Of a stretch of DNA of 64,000 nucleotides, positions 33,381 to 43,844 are shown piece after piece. The translations under genes and the position numbers were made by a program. How positions within the stretch are numbered: the first letter of the stretch is position 1; the number at the start of each line of letters is the position of its first letter. The notes below the pieces were generated by a model. The model was given only the letters and a program-made list of their open reading frames with translations, did no database searches and was not told the DNA's origin. This DNA comes from Diploptera punctata (lineage: Eukaryota; Arthropoda; Insecta; Blattodea; Blaberidae), in the NCBI GenBank assembly GCA_030220185.1, contig JASPKZ010002333.1, forward strand, positions 1,302,001-1,366,000. The letters run 5' to 3'.

Positions 33381-34080
33381 TCCGGGGTATGGACCCTAAC
33401 CCTCGGCTGGACTAAAAGGTATGCATGAGTGCTTGTGTGAGGAAATATTGTATTTTTTCTTATCATTTCTGTATTGTCCACAAAACTGGATTCAAGTAAT
33501 GACCAGGTTAATTGATTTATATTTATATTATTTATGTATTCATGTTTTCTTTAAAGTTGTAATGGTCAAGAGTTATTTCTGTTTGATCATTCTTATATTT
33601 CAATACCAGACTAATAATTTGAATATTAAATTCTATTTTTAGCAAACTAGAATGTTTAATTACTGTGCTTGTTACCTATGCTATTGCTGCCTTATATTTT
33701 CCTATATACAAGCTTTCTCAAGGTTATGTTAGCTCCCCTCTTCCTTCTAGCTTTCATGATTGTAAATATTATACTGAGTTAAATACGAGTCATATCAATT
33801 ACTACAGTGTGTTTAAGAATTCTTGTTAATAATTAATATATGTTATTAAATCTACACAGGAAAGATTAATTCAATCTTTGCCTCTGATGGGCCCGGGCAA
33901 AGGAAAATAGATAGCACTTACATTTATGAACTGGACACTACAATTAGGATAGCTAAATATATTAGTAGATTCTCTAGGCCAGTAAAGATTCAAATATGGT
34001 AATGGACTCTTCTGGGTTCAGGGACCAGAAGGATCGACCACCATTCACACTGTTATGTAGCCTTCTCCATTAACCTGTCT
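33381..34080. other. No gene recognised
   Basis: AT-rich. A hydrophobic 73-residue frame at 33421-33642 is compatible with chance in T-rich DNA. Confidence 0.5.
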
Positions 34081-34084
34081 GTTC

Positions 34085-34590
34085 ATCTCTCTTCGGTCCA
34101 AAATTTTCCTAAGAACTTTATTCTAAAATATCCATAATCTCCTTTCCTACCTTAAAGTAAGAGTCCATGTTTTGCATCCATATAATATAACTGGTAGAAT
34201 AATCCATCCATCCATCCATCCATCCATCCATCCATCCATAGTAATTCTGCCCGAAGGTAGGTCTTTCACTGCAATCATAGCATTCCCTAAGCTTCCTGAA
34301 ATTTGTCTTATAGGTGAGGAAAAACCCCGAAAAACCCTCACCCAGGAGCCTGTCCCGACCAGAAATTGAACCCGGGCTCGCTGCGTGACAAGGCAGCACG
34401 CTACTTTGAGACTACAGCAGTGGACTAGGTATAATAATAGTTTTATATATTTTCAGTTTAACGTTTTTTTAAAGGAGTTGGGCATAATAGCTTGCATTTC
34501 GAGAATTGAGCCGATGTTTGATTTCTTTGTGCATCTCATTCCTATTTGTGAATATTGTTTCTAGGTATTTGAACTTACAGTTTTAAATTG
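34085..34590 (-). mobile_element. LINE-C fragment split by SINE-A
   Basis: 34085-34202 (minus: PVILYGCKTWTLTLR, then ENKVLRKILDRRE) and 34428-34590 (minus: KNVKLKIYKTI region, EEVAEFKYLET-like) are adjacent parts of LINE-C. SINE-A sits between them. Confidence 0.85.
34203..34427 (-). mobile_element. SINE-A with (GGAT)n tail, inserted in LINE-C
   Basis: The plus strand begins with (TCCA)n (34203-34239), then TCTGCCCGAAGGTAGGTC, the complement of the SINE-A terminal hairpin, and ends in the tRNA-like head. GGTAGAATAA (34193-34202) and GGTATAATAA (34428-34437) form the target duplication. Confidence 0.88.
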
Positions 34591-35011
34591 TATTGCAAGG
34601 GAGATGTAGGTATCACACATTTATTTGCATTCTTGTTTTGTAACTAGGCTACTGGGTCAGGAGGTTTAGTTGTTATTGTTCGACAAAAGGTGTAGATTTG
34701 TATGACACAGCAAAATTTATTGATTGGTTCTAAATGCCTGTGATTGTTTCCAGTTGAATGAATTATTTATTATTTGAAACGTGTTATATTCCCATAAAAT
34801 AATTGATATGTTACTCTAGAAATGTTTGAAAATTATTAACTGTACACATTTGTAAAAAAGATATATTTGTTCATATTATTTATTTTGATGAAAGCTATTG
34901 CATTCTTATGTTGTTTAAAATAATAATTTCCAGCCACTGATTCTCTATCTTAAAAATCAGTTTAGGTTCCTTTGTAATCTGTATTATTTAGACCCAAGAG
35001 ATTTCAAAGTA
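34591..35011. other. No gene recognised
   Basis: AT-rich DNA with no repeat or coding signal that I recognise. Confidence 0.5.
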
Positions 35012-35185
35012 TCCATCACTGTGATGTAGGGATGTCATTGCCTCAAAAGCAGCAGGCCCAATTTTGATCCCCGGTTGGAACAAGTTTCCTGTTTTTTTTC
35101 TCATCTATAAGATAAACATTATAAAATGTTAAGATCCGAGTAGTTCCTAAGTATCTTTTGGCCATCATGTCTTCTTCATTCTGTT
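35012..35185 (+). mobile_element. Divergent SINE-A copy
   Basis: CATCACTGTGATGTAGG..GCAGGCCCAATTTTGATCCC..CTATAAGATAAACATTATAA retains the SINE-A order at perhaps 75 percent identity, pointing to an old insertion. Confidence 0.65.
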
Positions 35186-35214
35186 TAATATGAATTTATG
35201 AGTGAATGCTGTAG

Positions 35215-35545
35215 CTGAGTGAAAGGAGAAATCTACATAATAGTGAGATACATGCTATGTATAGGAAGCCAGATATAATATGAACAGTTAAGTCTCATAG
35301 ACTGCTTTGGGCAGGGCATGTGGCACATATGGGGGATGAAAATGGTGCATGGAAGCTTCTTGTAAGAAAACCAGAGGGAAAATGCCCAGTTGGTAGACCA
35401 AGAATGAGGTGGGAGAATAACATTATCCATGATTTGAGGGAAGTAGATTATACAGGAGATGATTGGAAAATATTAGCTCAGGATAGGGATGTATGGAGAG
35501 CTTATGTCCGCGCCGCCATGAACCTATGGGTTTGATAGAGCCAGT
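35215..35545 (+). mobile_element. LINE-C 3' end
   Basis: AMYRKPDII, a stop, TVKSHRLLWAGHVAHMGDEN, GKCPVGRPRMRWENNIIHDL, DYTGDDWKILAQDRDVWRAY, AAMNLWV. The tail is GTGAGGTAGTTAGTTAG. A 71-residue frame runs 35320-35535. Confidence 0.9.
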
Positions 35546-35814
35546 GAGGTAGTTAGTTAGTTATTTAGTTATTGTATAGCTGGTTTAATTTGGCAGAGAG
35601 AGAGAGAGAGAGATGAAGATACGAGGGTAGATTGTTTACCGCTTTAGTCCAATACAAAGGAAAGAACCCACCCTGTTGTCAGTTTTCCTCTCACCCCTTT
35701 CCCCTATTAACATCTGGTGAAGAAATACCGACAACACTGGTGCGAGTGAGAGTGGCAAGTACAGTTGTCTCATTCTACAAATTTCTCGTAAAGTTAAACC
35801 AGAGAGACTATAGT
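35546..35814. repeat. (AG)n tract and unassigned DNA
   Basis: AG repeats at 35597-35614 precede less AT-rich DNA (35620-35800) with a 65-residue frame. No family is recognised. Confidence 0.5.
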
Positions 35815-36165
35815 TTATGCTGTAGCTGAGTGGTTAAAGCAAAATGCCTTGGCACAGAGGTACAGGACTTGCGCTAGTTTGGGTCTATATGGGGGAAGAA
35901 ATTTTCTCATGGAATTTTGGCCATTATGGGACAGGTGCCCACACAGCATCGTGAGGAATTTTGGGTAGCTATAATCAGTTGTGGCTCCAGGTTGAGAAAA
36001 TCAGCTATAATGGCTGGGAGACACGACATGCTGACCACATGTTATCCCTCCCTTCACTGGCTGGATGATCCCCCACTTCTGTGATTAACACATGCGGATG
36101 TGATGCCAGCAGCCAGATGTTAGGCCAAGGGTCTTCTAGGCCTGTCACGCTGTGGAGTTTTATAT
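35815..36165 (+). mobile_element. SINE-F, best copy
   Basis: The tRNA-like start GCTGTAGCTGAGTGGTTAAA is followed by the body (CATCGTGAGGAATTTTGGGT, CCAGGTTGAGAAAATCAGCT, GGGTCTTCTAGGCCTGTCAC). The A box is class-II-like; the B box is weak (TTTGGGTCTAT). Confidence 0.82.
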
Positions 36166-36399
36166 GAATGAATGGTGTGTGTGTCTTGTCTTAAATGCTC
36201 ATGTTAACTTGGGGATGGTCCTGGTATTGAACTCATCACTTATCTGGGGAGGCCCTCCGTGTCCTTAAGTGTTAAAAAATGAGTGTGTAAGATCCAGAGT
36301 TAAAGTCCCCTCCTGACAGATTGTGTCACTGTAAGAGTACCCATGAGGGAGAGGTTAAACTAAGGCAAAGAGAAAGATATATATAAATATATATGACAG

Positions 36400-37255
36400 A
36401 AGAAAAATAAATGCCTGAGTTGGGATTTGAACCCAAGTTTCTATACTCTGTACGTTTAGCACCCTTACCATCTCAGCCACTCAGGAATCCTAACACAAAC
36501 ATTTATTTTTCTTATATATGTAGTGTCCACCGCTGTGGTCTCGAGGTAGCGTGCTGCCTTGTCCTGCAGCAGCCCGGGTTCAATCCCTGGTCGGGGCAGT
36601 TTTTCTGGGTGAGGTTTTTATCAGGATTTTTCCTCACCTGTAAGACAAATGTCAGGAAAACTTTAAGGCCCAAACGGTCCCCGAAATCATATGGTCATCA
36701 TCATCATCCTTCACCGGTGTGGAAAACAACGGGAAGCTACCACACCTACAATACCGTAGTAAAGCTGCAAGCATAGCATGAAAATGCTATGATTGCAGTG
36801 AAGAACCTGCCTTCGGGCAGAATTACTATGGATGGATATATGTAGTATTCTCAATTTACATGAGAGATAGCGGGATATCATTCCAATTGCCATCTAGTGG
36901 CCACTATAACAAGTAAGCATATTTAAAGAGAATATTTACTTTATAGCAGTAACACTTGTATGTTTAGATGATATAACTATATTTTTGACTTGGCAATGAA
37001 GGCAAATATGATAAGAAAAGGAAAATAAATGCCTGAGTCAGGATTTGAACCTGAGTCTCTAAACTCTGTACGTTTAGCGCTCTAACCATCTGAGCCACTC
37101 TTGAATCCTAATACAAACATTTATTTTTCTTATATACATAGTATTCTCAATTTTCACGAGAGGTAGCAGGATATTGTTCCAACTACCATCTTGTGGCTAC
37201 TATAACAAGTAAGCATATTTAAAAGAGAATATTTACTTTATAGCAGTAACACTTA
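36400..37255. repeat. Tandem pair of ~292-bp units each holding SINE-C
   Basis: Unit one is 36400-36524 plus 36847-36965; unit two is 37014-37255. Both run: SINE-C (minus; 36400-36513 and 37014-37131), then GTATTCTCAATTT, GATAGCGGGATAT/GGTAGCAGGATAT and CTATAACAAGTAAGCATATT. Unit one is split by SINE-A. Both SINE-C cores have exact inverted ends (AAGAAAAATAAATG at 36400-36413 with CATTTATTTTTCTT at 36500-36513). Confidence 0.85.
36525..36835 (+). mobile_element. Full-length SINE-A, 311 bp, perfect 11-bp TSD
   Basis: ATATATGTAGT at 36514-36524 and 36836-36846 defines the ends: GTCCACCGCTGTGG at the 5' end and GGGCAGAATTACTATGGATGG at about 36815-36835. The tRNA-like head has A box GGTCTCGAGGTAGC and B box GGGTTCAATCCC. 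The 3' tail holds the hairpin CTGCCTTCGGGCAG. Plus frames of 80-120 residues in these copies are non-coding. Confidence 0.93.
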
Positions 37256-37280
37256 TATATATATATATATATATATATGG

Positions 37281-37582
37281 GACACGCCGTAGCGTAGTGG
37301 TTAAGTAGTAGCTACAAGCCGGAGGGTCGAGGGTTAAGTCCCATTGGGGTTAGGATTTTTAAACTGACCCAAATCCTCTGGCGGCACTATGGCCCTGGGG
37401 TCGACTCAGCCTCTAACTGAAATGAGTACCAGACGCTTGTTTTGGGGGTAAAGGCGGCCGTCACGCAGGGCTGACAACCCGGCTGACATAAAGTGCTGAT
37501 TGTCTAGAAAAAGTGGGAGCCTTAACTTCCTACTACCCCAAGAGCCTCCGGGCCTGTTGTGGGATCACTTTACACTTTACTA
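37281..37582 (+). mobile_element. SINE-D, best copy
   Basis: GGGACACGCCGTAGCGTAGT opens a tRNA-like head (B box GGGTTAAGTCCC), followed by GGGGTCGACTCAGCC, AAGGCGGCCGTCACGCAGG and a TTTAC-type tail. It is embedded in a TA microsatellite (37256-37280 and 37583-37597). Confidence 0.88.
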
Positions 37583-37597
37583 TATATATATATATAT

Positions 37598-37866
37598 CAG
37601 CGGGCCCGGGTTTGATCCCCGGTCGGGACAGTTTTTCTGGGTGAGATTTTTATCAGGGTTTTTCCTCTTCTGTAAGACAAATGTCAGGAAAACTTTAACA
37701 CCCAAACAGTCCCCGAAATCATATGGCCATCATCATCATTGTTCACTGGTGTGAAAAGCAATGGGAAGCTACAACACCTACAATTCCTTAGTAAAGCTGC
37801 AAAGCATAGCATGAAAATGCTATGATTTCAGTGAAAGACCTGCCCTCGTGCAGAGTTACCATGGAT

Positions 37867-37868
<2 letters not shown>
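37598..37868 (+). mobile_element. SINE-A copy, 5'-truncated
   Basis: Starts inside the head (CGGGCCCGGGTTTGATCCCC) and runs to the terminal hairpin region (CTGCCCTCGTGCAG) and GGATGGATA, then TA repeats to 37900. Confidence 0.9.
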
Positions 37869-37904
<36 letters not shown>

Positions 37905-37924
37905 TTATTTATTTATATTTATAT

Positions 37925-37990
37925 TTATATGAACTCAGAGGTCCGGGTTCAAATCCCGTCCAGGCATTTATTTTTCTTATCTTGTCATAT
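37925..37990 (+). mobile_element. SINE-C 3' half
   Basis: GGTCCGGGTTCAAATCCCGT followed by CATTTATTTTTCTT; the 5' half is replaced by simple repeats (37869-37924). Confidence 0.75.
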
Positions 37991-37997
37991 ATATATA

Positions 37998-38730
37998 CAG
38001 GGTGTTGCAAAACAGCACTGACAATGGAGGTGAGGTGGTATATTGAGATATGTTGATCATTTTTTTAATAAGGGACCAATGCCCGGAAATGATGCATTTT
38101 CACTCTATGAGTAGCTAAATTCTCAAGAGTTCCGTTAGTTAGATTTCAAGACTCAATACTTGACAATACTGTCACAGTCACTTCAAGTTTTCAAAATATC
38201 CACGAGTAGAGCATACATCGGCGGTGTAGTGATTGGTGCACACGTTCACATATGCCTGGCCTCGTTTGAATTATTTGTGTAGCAGCGTGGATTCAGGCTA
38301 TAAGATCCAAACGTGACTCTACTGGAGTCTGATAAACAGACTGTTTCAGGTCGCCCCACTAAAAGTAGTCTAGAGGGTTAAGATCAGGTGATCTCAGAGG
38401 CCACGGGACTGGCCCCCCCTCTGAAAATCCATCGACCTGGATACATGGTATTCAAATGTCTCCTCACATTAGCATGGAAGTGAGCCGGAGCTTCGAAGTG
38501 TTGCCGCCACATTCCTTTGCAAAGCAACATTCACAGGTTCCGCACCTGTGAGGTGTGGTCAAGTAATGAGTCTTCAAATCCTTCGAACTAACAGTGATCT
38601 TGAGACATAATTAACTAGCCATAGTATGAAAACGTGTCATTTCCAGACATTGGAACCTTATTAAAAGTTGATCAACATATCTCAATGTACTACCTCACCT
38701 ACGTTGTTGGTGTTTTTTTGCAACACTCTG
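37998..38730 (-). mobile_element. TA-flanked DDE transposon derivative, ~105-bp TIRs
   Basis: CAGGGTGTTGCAAAA (37998) and TTTTTTTGCAACACTCTG (to 38730) start inverted arms of about 105 bases, both beside TA. The minus strand includes GLRSPDLNPLDYF, a stop, WGDLKQSVYQTPVESRLDLI, the C-terminal part of a DDE transposase with the catalytic-motif D retained. Coding sequence upstream of this is missing or scrambled. Confidence 0.85.
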
Positions 38731-38889
38731 TATGTATATATGCATGCTATAATCTATATTCTAATGTAATGAATAATCTTAATGAGTGAATAACTTAATG
38801 TAATGATTAGTATTTAAATTATTAGAGTATTTTGGAATTAACAAAGGTTGTATTGTCTACATAATTGCTTCAAAATAATAATTAATTTA

Positions 38890-39055
38890 AAATTACTAGT
38901 GATAAAAGATCAAACAGATGAATAGAGAAGACTATGTAACAGTGAGCTACATGATCTTTATGGAAAACCAGATGTAATAAGAACAATTAAGAGTCATTGA
39001 CTGCAATGGACAGGACATGTGGCACGAATGGTAAATGAAAGGGCATGACATTGTG
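38890..39055 (+). mobile_element. LINE-C internal scrap
   Basis: DKRSNR, a stop, IEKTM; then SELHDLYGKPDVIRTIKSH and QWTGHVARMVNERA. Both ends are missing and no tail is present. Confidence 0.78.
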
Positions 39056-39244
39056 ACAAAGAAACTTTGTGTTAACACAATGAAGCCTACATCTGCAGTT
39101 AAAGAAACTCCAATTTTTATTGACTGGAAAAAACACATCCCCTCTCACAGGTAGAATCTGTTCAGGCAATCCATCAACTCTATACCTGAGCTTGAATTCC
39201 TATGCTTCAAGTTACTTCAGTATGAAGTTATTTCTTTTCACTAA

Positions 39245-40052
39245 ATAAATAAGAATTTTTAATCTTATACTGTTTGCAGATGATCAAATAATTTTTGCAG
39301 GGGATGAAGGTGATATGAAATATATGATAAATAAATTAATGGAAGAATATAAAAAATGGGGACTGAATATAAATTTACAGAAAACAGAATATATGTGTTT
39401 GGGAAAGGATGTGGATGACCTCATACTTGAAACTGGGAAAATAAAAAAAATGTGAATTTTTTAAATATCTTGGGTCAATAATTACAAGTTTAGGTACCTG
39501 TGAGAGAGATGTACAGACTAAAATTGCAATGGCAAAAAATGCAACTAAGACATTACATGGAGTAATTTGGAACAAAAATATTACAAAGGAAACTAAAATG
39601 AAAATTTATAAGAGCATAATACAGAATATTTTGTCATATGAAAGCGAAACTTGGTCTTTGACGGAATTACAAAAGAATAAAATTAGAACAGTTGAATTTG
39701 ATTATTTTAGAAGAAGCCTCCAAAAAACAAGACAGGATAAAATAAAAAATGAATTCCTTTGGAGAGAAATGAAGGTCACCACATCTGTTGTTAAGAGGAT
39801 TGAAAATCAAACACTTAAATGGTATGGCCATGTACAAAGAATGGAAAATGAAAGATGGCCAAAAAATATATACCAATGGTCACTCCTGGAAGAAATAAAT
39901 GTGGCAGACCAAGATGGAAATGGAAAACCTACGTCAGAACAATAATGGAGGATAGGAATTTGGAAGAGGGAGATTGGAATGATAGAGATAAATGGAAACT
40001 GAAGACGGCAAACCTATAAGTGGGGGAAAGCCGAAGAAGAAGAAGAAGAAGA
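39245..40052 (+). mobile_element. LINE-E 3' part from FADD to (GAA)n
   Basis: Begins at the RT catalytic loop (NLILFADDQIIFAGDEGD), then NKLMEEYKKWGLNINLQKTE; a frameshift near 39450; then a 138-residue frame (39529-39945) with AKNATKTLHGVIWNKNITKE, YESETWSLTELQKNKIRTVE and LKWYGHVQRMENERWPKNIY. It ends GAAGAAGAAGAAGAAGAAG. RT motifs before FADD are truncated. Confidence 0.88.
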
Positions 40053-40164
40053 TACCAACAAGGAAATTATTTTGATGTTATATTTTAAATTAACACTTTT
40101 CAGAATTAGACATAATTTTATTTTAGAAAGAAAAATAAGGAAATTATTAATAAATTATATTAGA

Positions 40165-40487
40165 AAGTAACATTGTGAGGTTCTTCTTAATAAATAAGGT
40201 GAATCTGGAGTCATCTTAGAACAAGATAAAAAAAAAAATAATGAATTTTATTTATGAATTTTGAAATTCCTGGGGAAAAATATTTGATTTACAAGTTCTT
40301 CAGTCAGCCAAAATGGAGTGGGAGCCGACATCCAGGGCCATCAATGTAAATTTCAACAGTCTGGAGAAAGCTGACACAATGGTATACATGATATACCGAA
40401 ACTAGTTCAAACAGAACACAGTAAGCTATGAGGTAAGAGACTCTGGATTCACCTTATCTATTAAGGAAATGATTATTAATTGTTAAA
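40165..40487 (+). mobile_element. PLE-S element with inverted ends and hammerhead-like core
   Basis: The left end GAAAGTAACATTGTGAGGTT..AATAAGGTGAATCTGGAGTC is inverted at GACTCTGGATTCACCTTAT (40439-40458). The core CTGACAC (40371-40377) is imperfect; the stem GGTAT/ATACC (40381-40397) is perfect; GAAA (40398-40401) and palindromic ACTAGT follow. Confidence 0.65.
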
Positions 40488-40504
40488 AGCATCATTACTA
40501 ATGG

Positions 40505-40912
40505 AATAGAACTTTGGCCATTAACAACAAAAACAAATAACTATCTTTTGGCAATGGAAATGGATTTTATATGAAGGGCAGCAAGAATTTCAAGAAGAGA
40601 AAAAGTTAGAAGCTCAGTTATAAGGGAGAAAATGAAGATTGAAGACACTATTTTAGATTATATTAAAACTCAGCAACTAAGGTGGTAAGGACATGTCCAG
40701 TGAATGGAAGAGGATCGACTATCAAAATGTGTTTTGGAATGGAAACCTGAGGGAAGACGAGGCAGAAGAAGACCTAAAACGTATTTATACATGAAGGAGA
40801 AACATCTACAACCAGGAGATTGGATGGACCAACAAAATTGGGTATTAGGAATCTGACTATCTCAAAGACATTAATCAACCGATGATCTATCTGTCTATTA
40901 TTAAATGTAGAT
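40505..40912 (+). mobile_element. LINE-F 3' end
   Basis: FIRRAARISRREKVRSSVIRE-type text with stops, KMKIEDTILDYIKTQQLRW, a stop, GHVQ, a stop, MEEDRLSKCVLEWKPEGRRG, KEKHLQPGDWMDQQNWVLGI. It ends in ATCTATCTGTCTATTATT. The copy at 15941-16275 is its inverted partner. Confidence 0.8.
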
Positions 40913-42385
40913 ATTAATGAACTAATAATGTCAATAATGAAAATATAAAAATTGAAATATATTATAGTTATGTGCCTTGGGTATTAAGTACAAAAAAAGT
41001 ATGGTATATGTAATTAATTATGATATAATTATTTATATTTTATTATAACATTTTATGATCTAGTAATGCCTAAAATTATAATTATGATTTAATTATGTAT
41101 TTATAATGATACTCATAGTGAATTATATCAAGCATTTTCAAGGAATTTCATAAGATCATAATTTCTCACAAACTGGATCTGATGAAAAACAAAACTGAAT
41201 ATGAGTTTTTTTGTCTATCCAAAGTATATGGAACTGAAAAATATAGTTTCTTTGAAGCAAAGTGGTTGCATATCAGTGTTATATGTTTGGATACAGCGTC
41301 TTTATTATTGCTGGAAAATCTACCGTGATTCACAGAATTCTTTAAATGTTATACTTATTTTTCATAAATTGATCTTATTGTTTTTCAATGCAAAAATATT
41401 AGGTATATAACATACATTTACATATGATTAAATCAAATTAACAACAAAAAAGTAGCTCTTTCTTTTCCTAAATCTTTTAAGTGTTACATTCAGAAGTATC
41501 AAGGATATATATTTTTTTGATTGAAATAATGTGTTGAAATAAATTTTGTTTTATTACATACCTAAGTAGCATTATTATTGTAACTCAATATAATATGAAT
41601 CACAGAAAATACGTACCGCAGTAATGATGTCAGCTGTACACTGATTACATCAAATCACCTTCATTCTTTTCACTTGTAACTTCCTCTTCTCTGTATGACA
41701 GGAACAGAGTTGTACAGCAATATTTGCTCTAACAACCACCTAAACATTATTCATTTACACAGGTGTGTAAAAGTGTTAGTCACCTAATAGCAGAATGAAC
41801 TTTGTAATATTGTATGATCTTACTAAAAATAATGTATGAATAATATTGAAATTCCTTAAATCAGGAAAAATTATCATCTTATATTCACTTTTCTTGAATG
41901 GTCTTAAAAATTTTATAGTACCAAATGTCTCAGACAGTAGCATTTGGAATTCGTATTTGTTAAGAAATTCTGCAGTTGACCAACTTGATTAAATTATTTT
42001 TATGTGATTTTCTCAGTTATTAGTGTATTTGGTTTGAATTTCATCCTTAATAATAATGATGATGATGATGATAATAAATAATAATAATAATTATTATTAA
42101 TAATAAAAATAAAATTATTATTATTATTATTATTGTTGTTGTCATCGTCGTTATAAAGGCATGAAACCATCATTTTCTTCCTTGAGTTATCCATTTCATT
42201 TGTTGATAGCCTTGTTATTCTATAATTTCTATTGCATTTTCCAGAAAATCTTTCTTGGTCTTCTTTTTAATTTTTCTTCTTCAAATTTTGCTTAAAAATT
42301 GTTTAATCAAATTATTTCTTGGAGTAAATGGCAAAAATATTCCCACAATTAATTTCTTCATTAGCCATGATTTCATTATTTATTA
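40913..42385. repeat. AT-rich DNA with SINE-H body and (AAT)n
   Basis: 41930-42050 resembles 57335-57450 (TAGCATTTGGAATTCGTATT, TTATGTGATTTTCTCAG). An imperfect AAT/ATT tract lies at 42050-42146. The remainder shows no gene. Confidence 0.6.
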
Positions 42386-42747
42386 CTTACTTACTCACTG
42401 GCACTATCGAACCCGTAGGTTCATGGCCGCACAGACATAAGCTCTCCATACATCCCTATCCTGAGCTAATGCTTTCCAATCATTCCCTGTATAATCTACT
42501 TCTCTCAAATCATAGTTAATGTATTTTACCCCAGTAGAACCCATGTCCGCATTTCTTGACGGTTGTATTTTTATGGTGAAAGATCGTCACTCTTTCGACC
42601 AAGGTACTTATTTCGTCTGGCTTATCACCTTCGACCAGTCCGGCATGGGTAACCCTATCGACAGCAATGCTACCGCCGGCATAGCTCTTGGGATCATTTA
42701 AGCACGCAAGCCACTCCACCACGACAAGGTAAAGATACCATGGAGGG
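42386..42747 (-). mobile_element. 362-bp LINE made of 5' end joined to 3' end, 13-bp TSD
   Basis: TCATTATTTATTA at 42373-42385 and 42748-42760 frames the insertion. The minus strand starts GACCCTCCATGGTATCTTTA and reads VEWLACLNDPKSYAGGSIAV to KKCGHGFYWGKI, which I recall as a conserved 5' region of insect LINEs. At about 42520 it switches to the last 45 codons of LINE-C (DLREVDYTGNDWKALAQDRD) and the (AGTA)n tail. Endonuclease and RT are absent. Confidence 0.82.
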
Positions 42748-42959
42748 TCATTATTTATTAAACATTAAATTAATAAACTCGTATAAAAAGAAATGTATGT
42801 ATCGGTACATCCTTAGACAAAAGAAATGAGTCATCTCTTGAATGCACATTTCTTCTAAGTCCTACTCGGCACAGTGCTGGGTTCAAACTAGAAAACTAGT
42901 CATAATTGTGCAGTCCCTGAGTTACTATGTTATGTGGCATGAACTAAAGATACTCCTAG

Positions 42960-43032
42960 TGTCCTGTTAGGTCAGCGGTAAAGCATGTTTCTGTTAATGA
43001 AGGTCGCAGGTTAGCAACCTCAATTATGCAGT
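42960..43032 (+). mobile_element. Isolated tRNA-like segment
   Basis: GTTAGGTCAGCGGTAAAGCA with a B-box-like GCAGGTTAGCAACCTC about 35 bases on. The cloverleaf is incomplete; it is probably a SINE head. Confidence 0.45.
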
Positions 43033-43256
43033 TTTTTTTCGTGATATTTGTATTAAAATGTTTTATGAATTAAATATATTTTATTTTGAAATTTAAATTA
43101 AATCAATGTTAATGTTGTTATTGTAACAATTATATTTACCACATTCAGGATTTGTTCTAGGTAATTTCAGTGTATTGCATTCAATAGACTGTGATGTGCA
43201 GACGTCTGCGCAAAAGCAACAGCCTCTAACAAATTTGTTTCTTTCCTCATTTATTT

Positions 43257-43495
43257 TTAAACTGACCTAAACTCTCTGGCAGCACTATGGACCTGGGATC
43301 GACTCAGCCTCTAATGAAAATGAGTACCAGACATTTGTTCTGAGTGTAAAGGCGGCCGTCACGAAGGGCTGACAACTCGGCTGACATCAAGTGCTGATTG
43401 TTCAGAAAAAGTGGGAGCCTTTAACATTCTACTACCCCAAGGGCCTCCTGAGGCCTGTAGTGGGATCACTTTACCTTTACCTTTACCTCATTTAT
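43257..43495 (+). mobile_element. SINE-D copy, 5'-truncated
   Basis: CTGGCAGCACTATGGACCTG, AAAGGCGGCCGTCACGAAGG, then GGGATCACTTTACCTTTACC. The head is missing. Confidence 0.85.
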
Positions 43496-43597
43496 TTATT
43501 AGAAGAAAGTTTTAATTCATGTTTTTATGTGTTTTGTGTGTGCATTAAAGCCATAAAACTCAAATATAAAATTGCTATTCTAACATTCAGTTTAAAA

Positions 43598-43690
43598 AAA
43601 AGTAGAATGGGAATTGAACCTGTGAGGTTAAGAACACAGATAATGTCTGTTAAACCTCTCGACCATGGAAACACACTAAGCCAAGCTCTC
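43598..43690 (-). mobile_element. tRNA-like SINE head, class-II-like
   Basis: Minus strand: CATGGTCGAGAGGTTTAACA (A box) and CACAGGTTCAATTCCCATT (B box) about 50 bases apart, the long spacing expected of a Ser/Leu-type ancestor. No discriminable full cloverleaf. Confidence 0.5.
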
Positions 43691-43844
43691 TCTTTCATGT
43701 TGCTTGAGTGTGCACTGCGTTAACTAGCAAACAACCCAGTACAATTACTGAAAACATGTTGATCTGAATACGGCTTCTGCGAGCACTCACGAAGTTCCCC
43801 GATCGATTGATAGAATTTGTGGATGACTCATTTTTTTTTGTCTA

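Noticed and set aside
36411..36776. 121-residue plus frame with WVRFLSGFFLTCKTNV
   Set aside because: The same text appears in every SINE-A copy (28946, 37500) and spans a SINE-C/SINE-A junction, so it is non-coding repeat.
42519..42722. Two opposing 60-68 residue frames as a small gene
   Set aside because: The segment lies inside a TSD-bounded element and matches a LINE 5' region.
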